A DNA stretch of 64,000 bases, from contig CBFCZV010000006.1 of NCBI GenBank assembly GCA_965602855.1, positions 1-64,000 on the forward strand, given 5' to 3'. Numbering within the stretch: the stretch's first letter is position 1; each line of letters opens with the position of its first letter. A program made the position numbers and the translations under genes. This DNA comes from LH-M37 sp965602855 (GTDB taxonomy: Bacteria > Pseudomonadota > Gammaproteobacteria > SZUA-229). Under the pieces are notes generated by a model. The model saw only the letters and a program-made list of their open reading frames with translations, had not been told where the DNA came from and did no database searches. Shown piece after piece: positions 8,754 to 18,095 of this stretch.

Positions 8754-9623
8754 ATGCACGCAATGAATATTATTTCCACACAAAATCTGGCCTGTCCCAT
8801 TGATAAGCTTGAGTTGCTTGATAAAGGAAAATTTTATCAATGCAGCAATGGTCATACTTTTGATATCGCCAAACAGGGTTATATTAATTTATTACCCGTT
8901 CAGCATAAAAAATCAAAAGATCCCGGTGACAGCAAAGCCATGGTAGAAGCGAGAACATGTTTTCTTGATAGTGGTTTTTATAAGCCTATTGCAGAAGAAT
9001 TATCAAAAATTATTTTAAGCAATCTGAGTAAAGATAAAGATCTTTGCATGCTTGATGCAGGTTGCGGTGAAGGTTATTACTTGAATCAGGTTATCAATTC
9101 TGCTCAGATGTTTGATGATGAAAGAGCTATTTCTTTTATCGGTATGGATATTTCCAAACCTGCCATCATCGCTGCCAACAAAAGAAACAAGCAGGTAAGC
9201 TGGGTAGTAGGAACAAATAGTCAGCCGCCTATTATGGATCAAACTGTTGATCTTATTTTCTCTGTGTTTGGTTTTCACAGTTTTAGTGGTTTTAAGAATA
9301 CTTTAAAACCCGATGGCAAAGTTATTCTGGTTGAGCCCGGCGACAAACATTTGCAGGAATTGAGAGAGATTATTTATTCAGAGCCTCCTGCCGAGAAAAT
9401 AGCCACTAAATCAGGTGAAGATGATTATTCATTAAACGATACACATGCCCTGGAATTTAAAATAAATTTGAATTCTAATGAGCAAATAATGAATTTGCTC
9501 ACCATGACTCCTCATCTTTTTAGAGCGAACAGTAAAGGAAAATCCAGCATAGAAACCATGGATTCGCTCTGTTTGACGGCTGATATCATGTTCAGCGTTT
9601 TCAAATACAAACCTGCTACATAA
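8754..9623 (+). CDS. rlmA: 23S rRNA (guanine-N1)-methyltransferase RlmA
   Basis: A 289-residue SAM-dependent methyltransferase. The family signature KQGYINLLPVQHKKSKDPGD (about residues 41-60) and the SAM-binding motif LDAGCGEGYYL (about 100) are clear; RlmA methylates N1 of G745 in 23S rRNA helix 35. The N-terminal zinc knuckle is altered: the first part reads CPID where RlmA normally has CxxC, while the second half, CSNGH, is kept, so one zinc ligand appears to be aspartate. Two close ATGs (8754, 8763) are both plausible starts. The GST gene follows ten bases after the stop. Confidence 0.9.
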   Translation: MHAMNIISTQNLACPIDKLELLDKGKFYQCSNGHTFDIAKQGYINLLPVQHKKSKDPGDSKAMVEARTCFLDSGFYKPIAEELSKIILSNLSKDKDLCMLDAGCGEGYYLNQVINSAQMFDDERAISFIGMDISKPAIIAANKRNKQVSWVVGTNSQPPIMDQTVDLIFSVFGFHSFSGFKNTLKPDGKVILVEPGDKHLQELREIIYSEPPAEKIATKSGEDDYSLNDTHALEFKINLNSNEQIMNLLTMTPHLFRANSKGKSSIETMDSLCLTADIMFSVFKYKPAT

Positions 9624-9632
9624 GCCATAAAC

Positions 9633-10289
9633 ATGAATTCTATTATTCTCTACAGCTTTCGTCGCTGTCCTTACGCTATGCGTGCGCGTCTTGCATTGAA
9701 GTATGCTGGCGTTAAAGTGGAACTGCGTGAGATTGATCTCAATAATCCTCCTGCTGAATTAATTGCCATTTCAGAGCAGGCAACTGTGCCTGTGCTTCAT
9801 TTATCAGATGGACGTGTCATTGATGAGAGCTGGGATATTGTTCAGTGGGCGGTAAAGCAGAATGATCCAGACCTCTGGCTGGATGAAAATGAACAACATC
9901 TAACAGAGTCAGAAATGTTGATAGAGATGAATGATTACTCCTTCAAGCAGGATCTCGATCATTATAAATATGCAGATCGATACCCTGAGCACCCAATGGA
10001 GTATTACAGGGAGCAGGGTGAGGATTTTTTGCAGGAACTGGAGGAAAGGCTAAATTCCACACGCTTTCTATTGTCTGATCAGTTATCCATCGCCGATATT
10101 GGCATCTTTCCATTTGTACGACAGTTTGCCATGGTTGATATGGACTGGTTTGATCAGGCTCCGTATCCGAAGCTGCAGCAATGGTTAAGTGGTTTTACTG
10201 GTTCAGATGCTAGCGAAGCGCAGCTATTTTCCTCGGTAATGGAAAAGCATGAGATATGGAAGCAGGGCGATCCTGTAATCAACCTTTAA
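9633..10289 (+). CDS. Glutathione S-transferase family protein
   Basis: A 218-residue cytoplasmic protein with an N-terminal thioredoxin-like domain beginning SFRRCPYAMRARLAL (a CPYA active-site-like motif around residue 12), TVPVL with the cis-proline (about 51-55) and DESWDIVQWA, followed by an all-helical C-terminal domain with the LSIADIGIFPFVRQFA N-capping region (about 148-165). It resembles GrxB/omega-class GSTs, in which a cysteine acts in glutathione-dependent thiol transfer. Substrate unknown. Its start is ten bases after rlmA. Confidence 0.87.
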   Translation: MNSIILYSFRRCPYAMRARLALKYAGVKVELREIDLNNPPAELIAISEQATVPVLHLSDGRVIDESWDIVQWAVKQNDPDLWLDENEQHLTESEMLIEMNDYSFKQDLDHYKYADRYPEHPMEYYREQGEDFLQELEERLNSTRFLLSDQLSIADIGIFPFVRQFAMVDMDWFDQAPYPKLQQWLSGFTGSDASEAQLFSSVMEKHEIWKQGDPVINL

Positions 10290-10654
10290 ACCCTCTCAAT
10301 TTCATCTCTTCAAAAATTTAAGCTCCAAATCCTTTTTTTCGGTATTTTTTACACAAATACACCGCCTGTCGGAATGTCGACAAACCTGTCGATATCTCTT
10401 ACTTTCCCTGTTGAGTTTTCGACAATTCAGGGTTATATTTAATCGTCGCTGAGACCTAAGTAACGCTAAATATTGATAATTGTTATTTATTCATATGGTT
10501 ACAAGCGATAGTTAAACCTAAATATTCAAAAATATAAAGCCCGGAATTTAGTAATAAAAGTTTTATCCGCGCTCTTAAATGCTCCAAATACCCAAATCAG
10601 CCCAATGATAAGCACAATAACTGTGCACGGGTTAACAACGAGCGGAGAGAACGC
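10290..10654 (+). promoter_or_regulatory. Gene-free region upstream of the DUF1631 gene with clustered TGTCG motifs
   Basis: A 365-base region without a supportable gene. Between 10367 and 10424 there are four related words: TGTCGG (10367), the palindrome TGTCGACA (10375-10382), TGTCGA (10387) and TTCGACA (10418). Such clustering suggests operator sites, but no regulator is identified. The ribosome site GGAGAG precedes the ATG at 10655. The rest is AT-rich with no clear terminator after the GST gene. Confidence 0.4.
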
Positions 10655-12886
10655 ATGACTAGAGAAACTTACACATTAAAAACTGGGGATCTGGCTGAGG
10701 AACAACCTCAGGAGCATCAATACAGTACAGTCATCGAAAACATCTACAATTTCCTGAATGATGAGTTATTACAGTTATTCAATGAAATGCTCAACTGCTC
10801 AGAAGGCGCTCTGCTCGATCAGGAAAAAAGTATCGAGCTATCAGTTTCAGCCGACAGTAACTATCAGATAGACGAAAAACAGGAGCTCGAAATTAGCGCT
10901 TTGAAATTACTGCGCAATGAACGTGCGAGCATACATACAAACTTCTTTATTTCCATAAACGAGCAACTGCTCCCATCGACTACCTCAGCATTTGATGATA
11001 CTGATGAAGAAGAACTCAGTCTCGTCGATACAGAAGAAATGGAAGAAATGGTGGCTATAACCACCATGCACGCCAATGCACTCAACTTATTTGGTGATGA
11101 TGTTAATCACCTTGAAGCTCGTATTGAGTTTCTCGAAATCATGTCTGCTCCTATTTTTGATCATAAAGCAGCCAGCCCAAATCGCATATGCGAAGCCTTT
11201 CAGATTGCCATAAAACCTTTTGATATATGTGCTGAAAGAAAGATGGTGCTGTTTAAACATTTTGATGAACACGTAAATTTAAAACTCGCCAACATGTACC
11301 AGACAATTAACACCATGTTAATTGACGCCGGTGTTCTCCCCGAAGTCATTCTCAGCTCAAAAAATGATGATGAGCCAACAGAAGAAAAAGCATTTGAAAG
11401 TCGCACGGCTACTTATTACGACCCTGAGGAAAATATAGCAACCGACTTTGTTCCACGCTCACAGTCAGAAATGAACAGCATCGTTAGTCAATTTATGAAG
11501 GGCGATATTTCTGTTACTGGTGACGAGCTGGAGCTGCCTGAATCATTCTATAAAGACCCTAATGAACAAAATGCCAGCGACAAAAAGCTCTATGCAAGAA
11601 AAGATGTACTGCAGTCACTCAATCGCCTCCAGAATAAACTTCTTGAATTAGGTGCTCAGGCCGAACTTATAGATAACAAGGAAATAAAAGATGCCTTGAT
11701 GAAAGAGATGGGTATTGATTCTAATGATCCTCTCGCAAAAGAAATGGCCGTACTTGATGAACGCAGTATTGATTTCGTCGGCATGATGTTTGATGCAATT
11801 ACTTCTGACGAGAGCATTTCACCTGTTATTTCAGACCTTGTTATGCAACTTCAAATCCCTATTATTAAAGTAGCCGTTACTGATGAAGAGATTTTTTCAA
11901 ATGAGGAGCACTCAGCTCGCAATGTTTTAAATCTTATCCCAAAAGCAGGTAAGAGCGTTACAGAAAAGCAGGATCATATTTATTCTGACCTGGAAGAAAT
12001 CGTTAATGACATTCTAAATGAATATGAAATTGACACGATTTGTTTTGATAAAGCTGTCGATTCACTCAATAATCTCATAAACAAAGAAGAGCTTTTAGCT
12101 AAAACGAAAGAACGTGAACAGCAAAGAACGATCATTAAAGAACATGCTCGTAGCGTAGTTATCTCTGAGCTTCGCAACCTGACTTCTAATAAAGTAATAC
12201 CTAAGGACGCGCAACCGCTAGTACTAAAGAACTGGTCAACGCTAATGCTCAACCGCCATATAAAACACGGAAAAGAAAGCTATGAGTGGATGGAATCTAT
12301 TCTTTTGCTAAAATTATTAATGAAGTGCCTGCAGCCCATACAGCAAAAATCACAATGGGAATTTATCAACAACAATCATTCTGCCCTGATTGAAGTGGTT
12401 AATGATGAGCTTTATGAGACCAGACAGGATAAGAAGGATATTGATAATAAATTATCATTACTTGAAAATGCATTTATCAAAATGCTCGATGAATCTGGTT
12501 ATAGCATTGAAGAAACAGTACAAGACCTGGAGCAAGAAGATATTTATGAATCTATTGATTCGAATTTAGAGCATGAACTTGATTTAGCTCGCCAGCAAGC
12601 ACAGGTGGCGCTAGAAAAAATAAGTCGCCTACCTGAGAATGTTAAACCCGGCGTATGGTTTGAAGTGTTTAACGGTGAAGATAGAGCAATACGTCGACTC
12701 AAGATGTCAACGGTTTTAACGGAAGCGGCAAAAATTATTTTTGTCGATAGAAAAGGCGTCAAGGTAATTGAAAAAGATGTCGGTGATTTTATTGAAGAGC
12801 TCAATGAAAATATGTCACGAGTTCTGGCTGATCACTCCACCTTTGATCAAGCACTTGGTAAAGTGATAGGGGCAATGGCGGCTTAA
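10655..12886 (+). CDS. DUF1631 family protein
   Basis: A 743-residue, acidic, mostly helical cytoplasmic protein. The C-terminal region matches the DUF1631 ending: a WFEVFNGEDRAIRRLKMS block (about residues 665-685), IIFVDRKGVKVIEKDV, and a final DHSTFDQALGKVIGAM. Members are sometimes misnamed as thymidine phosphorylases; no enzymatic motif is visible. The block with a Trp-x-x-Phe and the basic RRLK resembles a small beta-barrel, PilZ-like end, which is only suggestive. It stands alone between two long gaps and has a good ribosome site. Role unknown. Confidence 0.8.
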   Translation: MTRETYTLKTGDLAEEQPQEHQYSTVIENIYNFLNDELLQLFNEMLNCSEGALLDQEKSIELSVSADSNYQIDEKQELEISALKLLRNERASIHTNFFISINEQLLPSTTSAFDDTDEEELSLVDTEEMEEMVAITTMHANALNLFGDDVNHLEARIEFLEIMSAPIFDHKAASPNRICEAFQIAIKPFDICAERKMVLFKHFDEHVNLKLANMYQTINTMLIDAGVLPEVILSSKNDDEPTEEKAFESRTATYYDPEENIATDFVPRSQSEMNSIVSQFMKGDISVTGDELELPESFYKDPNEQNASDKKLYARKDVLQSLNRLQNKLLELGAQAELIDNKEIKDALMKEMGIDSNDPLAKEMAVLDERSIDFVGMMFDAITSDESISPVISDLVMQLQIPIIKVAVTDEEIFSNEEHSARNVLNLIPKAGKSVTEKQDHIYSDLEEIVNDILNEYEIDTICFDKAVDSLNNLINKEELLAKTKEREQQRTIIKEHARSVVISELRNLTSNKVIPKDAQPLVLKNWSTLMLNRHIKHGKESYEWMESILLLKLLMKCLQPIQQKSQWEFINNNHSALIEVVNDELYETRQDKKDIDNKLSLLENAFIKMLDESGYSIEETVQDLEQEDIYESIDSNLEHELDLARQQAQVALEKISRLPENVKPGVWFEVFNGEDRAIRRLKMSTVLTEAAKIIFVDRKGVKVIEKDVGDFIEELNENMSRVLADHSTFDQALGKVIGAMAA

Positions 12887-12988
12887 ATATATCGCTGGTG
12901 CCAGTGATAAGAATGAATACGAGATTGATATTTACACCTAATATATTATAAAATACTAATATTAAAAATATTTAGTGTAGAAAATTTT

Positions 12989-13276
12989 ATGACTGGCGAA
13001 TTATCCTGCGAAAAACTGCAAAAACTCCTTGAAGATGGTGCCCAACTGGTTGACGTGAGGTCTACCATGGAATTCAATCAGGGAGCGCTGAATGGCGCTA
13101 TCAATCTACCCATCAACTCAATTCAGCACAATACTGACAGCATTGATCAATCAAAACCTGTTTTACTGTATTGTCGTTCTGGTGCTCGCTCAGGCATGGT
13201 AAAGAACTTCCTGATATCACTGGGCTTTCAGGATGTTTATAATATAGGCAGTTATTCCAAATATGCCTTTTGTTAA
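12989..13276 (+). CDS. Single-domain rhodanese-like protein
   Basis: A 95-residue cytoplasmic rhodanese. Key points: LVDVRSTMEFNQGALNGAIN (the CH2A region, about residues 20-39) and the active loop CRSGARSG with catalytic cysteine near residue 62. Such proteins transfer sulfane sulfur or serve as sulfur carriers. The typical ending NIGSY is present. A small HMA-domain gene follows, with its likely ATG 20 bases past the stop, which suggests a sulfur/metal-handling pair. Confidence 0.9.
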   Translation: MTGELSCEKLQKLLEDGAQLVDVRSTMEFNQGALNGAINLPINSIQHNTDSIDQSKPVLLYCRSGARSGMVKNFLISLGFQDVYNIGSYSKYAFC

Positions 13277-13296
13277 ATAGTCTTCAGGTTAATCAC

Positions 13297-13578
13297 ATGA
13301 ACTACGAGATCAGTGTCGAAAATATTAAATGTGGTGGTTGTGCTGGCACCATCATCAAAAAAGTGACTGAGCTTGATGGTGTTGATAGCGCTGAAGTCGA
13401 AATTGAGGCGGGAATTGTGAAAATTGAGGCTAGAGAGGGGATTCGTGAGGCGCTGGTCGCTACTCTATTGAAACACGGTTATCCAGAAACAGGAACCGCT
13501 GAGGGCATGGCGGCTGCTAAAGCTAAGGCTAAATCCTTTGTTAGCTGCGCTGTAGGGCGTTTTAACGCTGATAAATAA
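13297..13578 (+). CDS. Heavy-metal-associated (HMA) domain protein, copper-chaperone-like
   Basis: About 93 residues forming one ferredoxin-like HMA domain. The metal-binding motif CGGC appears near the N-terminus (KCGGCAGTIIKKV), followed by DGVDSAEVEIEAGIVKIEA. The domain binds soft metals such as Cu(I) for delivery. There is no adjacent P-type ATPase. I prefer the ATG at 13297, which has CAGG upstream, over a TTG at 13270 that overlaps the rhodanese gene. A short Ala/Lys-rich tail follows the domain. Confidence 0.85.
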   Translation: MNYEISVENIKCGGCAGTIIKKVTELDGVDSAEVEIEAGIVKIEAREGIREALVATLLKHGYPETGTAEGMAAAKAKAKSFVSCAVGRFNADK

Positions 13579-13615
13579 ATCGAAACGCCCAGTTTCGTGA
13601 TATTCTACGCGCGCT

Positions 13616-14653
13616 ATGCGTACCGACGATTTCCACTTCGATCTTCCTGATGAGCTCATCGCTCAGCAACCCTGCGAGCAGCGCACCGCTAGCCGTTTGC
13701 TACACCTGTCTCGCAGCCCTGAAACTGGCGAAGAAGCAATACAGCACCGCCATTTTAAAGATTTAGTCAAACTTCTGAATGCGGGCGATTTGCTGGTATT
13801 CAATGATACCCGTGTCATTCCGGCTCGCTTATACGGCCACAAAGCCACTGGCGGCAAAGTTGAGGTGCTGATCGAGCGCCTGATTGACGAGAATCACTGC
13901 CTGGCGCACGTACGTGCCAGTAAAACACCCAAAGTTGATGCCTTGCTCCATATCGGAGATGACGGTGCTTACACATTAAAAGTCGATGCTCGTCAAGGCA
14001 ATCTGTTTGTTCTGAGTTCGAATAATGACGCCAAACTGACTGATATCATGCAGCAAGTTGGTCATATCCCTTTGCCACCTTATATTACGCGTGCCGATGA
14101 AGCGGTCGATTTTGAACGTTATCAAACGGTGTATTCTAAAAGACCCGGTGCCGTTGCTGCGCCAACAGCTGGGCTTCATTTTGACGATGACCTGCTTGGG
14201 GAGCTGAAAGAGAAGGGTATTCAATCTACTTTTGTTACGCTGCACGTGGGGGCAGGCACTTTTCAGCCGGTACGTGCTGAAAATATTGAAGATCACCACA
14301 TGCACTCTGAATATCTTGAAGTGAGTCAGGCGACGGTGGATATGTGTAGAGAGACCAGAGAACGAGGAGGCAGGGTAATTGCTGTCGGTACGACCGCTGT
14401 ACGCTCACTGGAAACAGCCTCAGCCAGTGGCACGCTTCAGGCTTTTGCTGGTGAGACAGATATTTTCATCTATCCCGGCTACGAGTTCCGCAGTGTCGAT
14501 GCCATGGTCACCAATTTTCATTTATCTGAATCCACCTTATTGATGCTGGTTAGTGCTTTTGCAGGAAAAAAAGCTATCTTTGAAGCCTACCGACAAGCTA
14601 TTGAAAACCGCTACCGTTTCTTTAGTTATGGTGACGCAATGTTCATTTCCTGA
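13616..14653 (+). CDS. queA: S-adenosylmethionine:tRNA ribosyltransferase-isomerase
   Basis: A 345-residue enzyme that transfers the ribosyl part of SAM to preQ1-modified tRNA to make epoxyqueuosine. Strong family stretches are FDLPDELIAQQP at the N-terminus, LLVFNDTRVIPARLYG, RPGAVAAPTAGLHF, and HVGAGTFQPVR, plus MVTNFHLSEST near the end. Full length. It begins the conserved queA-tgt-yajC-secD-secF run of gammaproteobacteria, with tgt 55 bases downstream. A small hairpin (CGAAAC/GTTTCG) lies between the HMA gene and this start. Confidence 0.97.
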   Translation: MRTDDFHFDLPDELIAQQPCEQRTASRLLHLSRSPETGEEAIQHRHFKDLVKLLNAGDLLVFNDTRVIPARLYGHKATGGKVEVLIERLIDENHCLAHVRASKTPKVDALLHIGDDGAYTLKVDARQGNLFVLSSNNDAKLTDIMQQVGHIPLPPYITRADEAVDFERYQTVYSKRPGAVAAPTAGLHFDDDLLGELKEKGIQSTFVTLHVGAGTFQPVRAENIEDHHMHSEYLEVSQATVDMCRETRERGGRVIAVGTTAVRSLETASASGTLQAFAGETDIFIYPGYEFRSVDAMVTNFHLSESTLLMLVSAFAGKKAIFEAYRQAIENRYRFFSYGDAMFIS

Positions 14654-14708
14654 GCGCGAAAAATAAAAATAAACAACATTAACTAATAACTGTAATACAC
14701 TGTTTAAC

Positions 14709-15806
14709 ATGAAATTTAGCTTACTAAAAAACGATAATACGGCCCGAAGAGGGCGCTTAGAATTCGAGAGAGGCAGCGTTGACACTCCCGCATTCATGCC
14801 CGTGGGCACTTACGGCACCGTCAAGGCCATGACGCCTGAAGAACTGGAAGGCATGGGCGCTCAAATCATTCTGGGAAATACCTTCCATCTTATGCTCAGA
14901 CCCGGCACCGAGATCATCAAAAAACACGGTGATCTGCACGATTTTACCCACTGGCAAGGCCCTATATTGACCGACTCTGGTGGCTTTCAGGTCTTCAGTC
15001 TGGCCAAGATGCGCAAGATCTCGGAGAAGGGGGTTGTTTTCCAATCACCTATCGATGGCGCCAAGGTCGAGCTGACACCAGAAAGCTCGATGCAGGTACA
15101 GAAAGACCTGGGCTCCGATATCGTGATGATTTTTGATGAATGCACACCGTATCCCGCCACAGAAACAGAGGCCAGTGAGTCAATGGAGTTATCCCTACGC
15201 TGGGCTGATCGCTGCAAAACAGCCCATGAAGGCAACCCCAACGCCTTATTCGGCATCGTGCAGGGCGGTATGTATCCCGCATTGAGACATCGTTCTGCCA
15301 AAGTACTGACTGAAATCGGTTTTGATGGCTATGCTATTGGTGGCCTGTCCGTCGGTGAACCCGAAGATGAGCGTAACAAGGTGCTCGATGAGACATTGCC
15401 TTCATTGCCTGAAGACAAACCACGCTATTTAATGGGTGTGGGTACCCCGTCAGATATTATTGAGGCCGTTAGCCGGGGGGTTGATATGTTTGATTGTGTC
15501 ATCCCCACACGCCACGCTAGAACAGGCTTTTTATATACCAGTGAGGGCATCATTAAAATCAGGAACAGTAAATATACCGATGATATTAGGCCCCTCGATG
15601 AGCAGTGCAGTTGCTATACCTGTAAAAACTACAGCCGCTCCTATCTCAGACATCTTGATAAGTGCAAGGAGATTCTGGGCATACGCCTGAACACCATTCA
15701 TAACCTGCATTATTACCAGGATTTAATGCGCAATATACGCTCAGCGATTGAAACGGGGACTTTCGAGCAATTTGCTGAAGAATTCTATGCTAAAAATCCG
15801 GATTAA
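14709..15806 (+). CDS. tgt: Queuine tRNA-ribosyltransferase (tRNA-guanine transglycosylase)
   Basis: A 365-residue TIM-barrel enzyme that swaps guanine-34 for preQ1 in tRNAs with GUN anticodons. Active-site stretches include LTDSGGFQVFSL (catalytic Asp near residue 92), GGLSVGEP, and VDMFDCVIPTRHARTG (nucleophile Asp near residue 265). The zinc ligands are in CSCYTC with the later HLDKC/H region. Normal length. Lies between queA and yajC in the same operon. Confidence 0.97.
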   Translation: MKFSLLKNDNTARRGRLEFERGSVDTPAFMPVGTYGTVKAMTPEELEGMGAQIILGNTFHLMLRPGTEIIKKHGDLHDFTHWQGPILTDSGGFQVFSLAKMRKISEKGVVFQSPIDGAKVELTPESSMQVQKDLGSDIVMIFDECTPYPATETEASESMELSLRWADRCKTAHEGNPNALFGIVQGGMYPALRHRSAKVLTEIGFDGYAIGGLSVGEPEDERNKVLDETLPSLPEDKPRYLMGVGTPSDIIEAVSRGVDMFDCVIPTRHARTGFLYTSEGIIKIRNSKYTDDIRPLDEQCSCYTCKNYSRSYLRHLDKCKEILGIRLNTIHNLHYYQDLMRNIRSAIETGTFEQFAEEFYAKNPD

Positions 15807-15872
15807 CCCTTATCGGACGGGGTATCTGTGGCATAATATCGCGCTTTAAGAAAACAGAAACTGGGAAAACTA

Positions 15873-16208
15873 ATGAGCTTTTTTATATCTGATGCAATGG
15901 CAGAAGCCGCGGCAGCAACACCGGGGCAACCCGAACTCGTTTCACTGATGTTACCTATTGGTCTGGTCGTGCTTTTCTACTTCCTCCTGATCCGTCCCCA
16001 AAGCAAGCGCCAGAAAGAACATAAGTCCATGGTTGAGACGATTCAGAAGGGCGAGGAAGTCGTCACAGCAGGTGGTGTCCTGGGCAAAATCACCAATGTG
16101 GGTGAGAATTTTGTCGCTCTGGAAATCAGTAAAGATGTCACCATCCATATACAGAAAAATTCCATACAGGCCGTCATGCCTAAAGGCACCATAAAAGATC
16201 AACAATAA
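15873..16208 (+). CDS. yajC: Preprotein translocase subunit YajC
   Basis: A 111-residue protein with one membrane helix (about residues 25-42, LPIGLVVLFYFLLIRPQSKR) and a cytoplasmic C-terminal domain with GEEVVTAGGVLGKI, the standard YajC form. It associates with SecDF and the SecYEG translocon. The 66-base gap after tgt contains a possible minus-10 like element (cataat), so an internal promoter is possible. secD follows 21 bases later. Confidence 0.95.
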   Translation: MSFFISDAMAEAAAATPGQPELVSLMLPIGLVVLFYFLLIRPQSKRQKEHKSMVETIQKGEEVVTAGGVLGKITNVGENFVALEISKDVTIHIQKNSIQAVMPKGTIKDQQ

Positions 16209-16229
16209 AGAATAAGGAATCCATCAGCC

Positions 16230-18080
16230 ATGCTGAACCAGTATCCATTGTGGAAATACCTGATGTTAGCCATTGTGCTACTCACAGGTAGTATCTATGC
16301 ATTACCGAATCTCTACGGAGAAGATCCATCAGTTCAAATCTCTCATCGCTCAGATGCGTTAGAAGAAAATGACCGTCTGGCCATTGAACAGGTCCTGACC
16401 AAGGCTGAGATCACCTTCAAACGTATCGAACTTGATGATAAAAAAGTACTGGTTCGTTTTGATGACGAGCAAATACAACTCAAAGCGGCTGATGCACTAA
16501 AAGCTTCTCTGGATAAAAAATATCTGATTGCACTCAATCTCGCTGCGGCCACACCTGACTGGTTACGCTCACTCAATGCGTCGCCCATGTATCTTGGTCT
16601 TGATCTGCGTGGTGGTATTCATTTCCTGATGGAAGTTGATATGCACGCGGCAATTAAACGCGTCGAAGAAAGCCTGCTTTCTGATATCCGTACTTTCTTA
16701 CGAGAGGAAAAAATTCGTTATCGTGGTGTGCGTCGTGATGAGAATACACTGCACGTTGAATTTCGTGATGCTGATAACATGGATAAAGCACTGTCTAAAC
16801 TTGAAAGACAATTCAGCCAACTGGACTTTATTCAGCATGACGAGCAGCTCAGCATCACGGCAAAATTAACCGAAGTTGCTATCCGTGATGAAAAGAAATT
16901 TGCCTTGCAGCAAAATATTATTACTTTGCGCAATCGTGTTAACGAACTCGGTGTTGCTGAACCCATTATTCAGCAGCAGGGTGATTCACGTATTGTTGTT
17001 CAACTGCCTGGTATTCAGGATTCTGCTCGTGCTAAAGCCATTCTTGGTGGCACCGCCACACTTGAGTTCAGACTCACCGAAGGTGAGGTTGCAGACTGGT
17101 ACAGCGCTGAAGATTCGGGTCGTGTTCCAGTAAAAGCATTGATGTACCACGAACGCAGTGGCAGTCCAGTTTTACTGAGCCGCCGTGTGATTGTGACTGG
17201 TGACATGATCACCGATGCAGCGTCAACCATCGATACAGAAAAAGGTGTGCCTGCTGTAAGCGTTAGCCTGAATGGTAAGGGCGCTAAAAAGATGAACGAC
17301 ACCACGCGAGAAAACGTCGGTCATAAAATGGCTGTAGTCTTTATCGAAAACAAAGTCACAACCAAAAAGGTTGGCGATGAAATGATAAAGCAACGCAGCA
17401 CAACAAAAGAAGTAATCAATGTTGCAACCATTCAAGGTGTTTTCGGTGCAAGGTTCCAGATTACGGGCCTGGAATCACAGGAAGCACGTGACCTTTCGCT
17501 GTTGCTACGTGCAGGCTCCCTTAGAGCGCCGGTAGAAATCATTGAAGAACGCACCATTGGCCCAAGCCTGGGTGCGGATAATATTAATAAAGGCTTCCGC
17601 TCAGTAATGATCGGCTTTATGTTAGTACTTATCTTTATGGCGGTGTATTACAGAGCTTTTGGTTTAATCGCCAACCTGGCACTGACCGTTAATCTTGTGT
17701 TGCTTATCGCTATTCTCTCAATGCTACAGGCCACCTTAACGCTGCCTGGTATTGCAGGTATTGTTTTAACCGTGGGTATGGCTGTAGATGCAAACGTGCT
17801 TATCTTCGAGAGAATAAGGGAAGAGTTACGTAATGGTAATTCGGTACAGGCCAGTATTCATGCCGGTTATGAAAAAGCCTTTAGCACCATTACCGATGCC
17901 AATATTACTACTTTAATCGCTGCCATCGTTTTGTTCAGCCTTGGTACGGGCCCTATAAAAGGATTCGCGATAACTTTATGTATCGGCATTGTTACTTCAA
18001 TGTTTACTGCCATCGTCGGCACGCGCGCCATTGTGAACCTTGTTTACGGCAATCGTAATCTTGACAAAATATCAATATAA
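16230..18080 (+). CDS. secD: Protein translocase subunit SecD
   Basis: A 616-residue inner-membrane protein with an N-terminal helix, a large periplasmic domain, and five C-terminal membrane helices. Family motifs: LGLDLRGGIHFLMEVD (about residues 123-138), LPGIQDSARAKAILGGTATLEF (P1 region), GRVP, and FERIREELRNGNS in the cytoplasmic loop near the end. SecD with SecF uses the proton-motive force to complete Sec export. Normal length for gammaproteobacteria. secF follows 15 bases after the stop. Confidence 0.97.
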   Translation: MLNQYPLWKYLMLAIVLLTGSIYALPNLYGEDPSVQISHRSDALEENDRLAIEQVLTKAEITFKRIELDDKKVLVRFDDEQIQLKAADALKASLDKKYLIALNLAAATPDWLRSLNASPMYLGLDLRGGIHFLMEVDMHAAIKRVEESLLSDIRTFLREEKIRYRGVRRDENTLHVEFRDADNMDKALSKLERQFSQLDFIQHDEQLSITAKLTEVAIRDEKKFALQQNIITLRNRVNELGVAEPIIQQQGDSRIVVQLPGIQDSARAKAILGGTATLEFRLTEGEVADWYSAEDSGRVPVKALMYHERSGSPVLLSRRVIVTGDMITDAASTIDTEKGVPAVSVSLNGKGAKKMNDTTRENVGHKMAVVFIENKVTTKKVGDEMIKQRSTTKEVINVATIQGVFGARFQITGLESQEARDLSLLLRAGSLRAPVEIIEERTIGPSLGADNINKGFRSVMIGFMLVLIFMAVYYRAFGLIANLALTVNLVLLIAILSMLQATLTLPGIAGIVLTVGMAVDANVLIFERIREELRNGNSVQASIHAGYEKAFSTITDANITTLIAAIVLFSLGTGPIKGFAITLCIGIVTSMFTAIVGTRAIVNLVYGNRNLDKISI

Positions 18081-18095
18081 AAAGAATCAAAGCAT

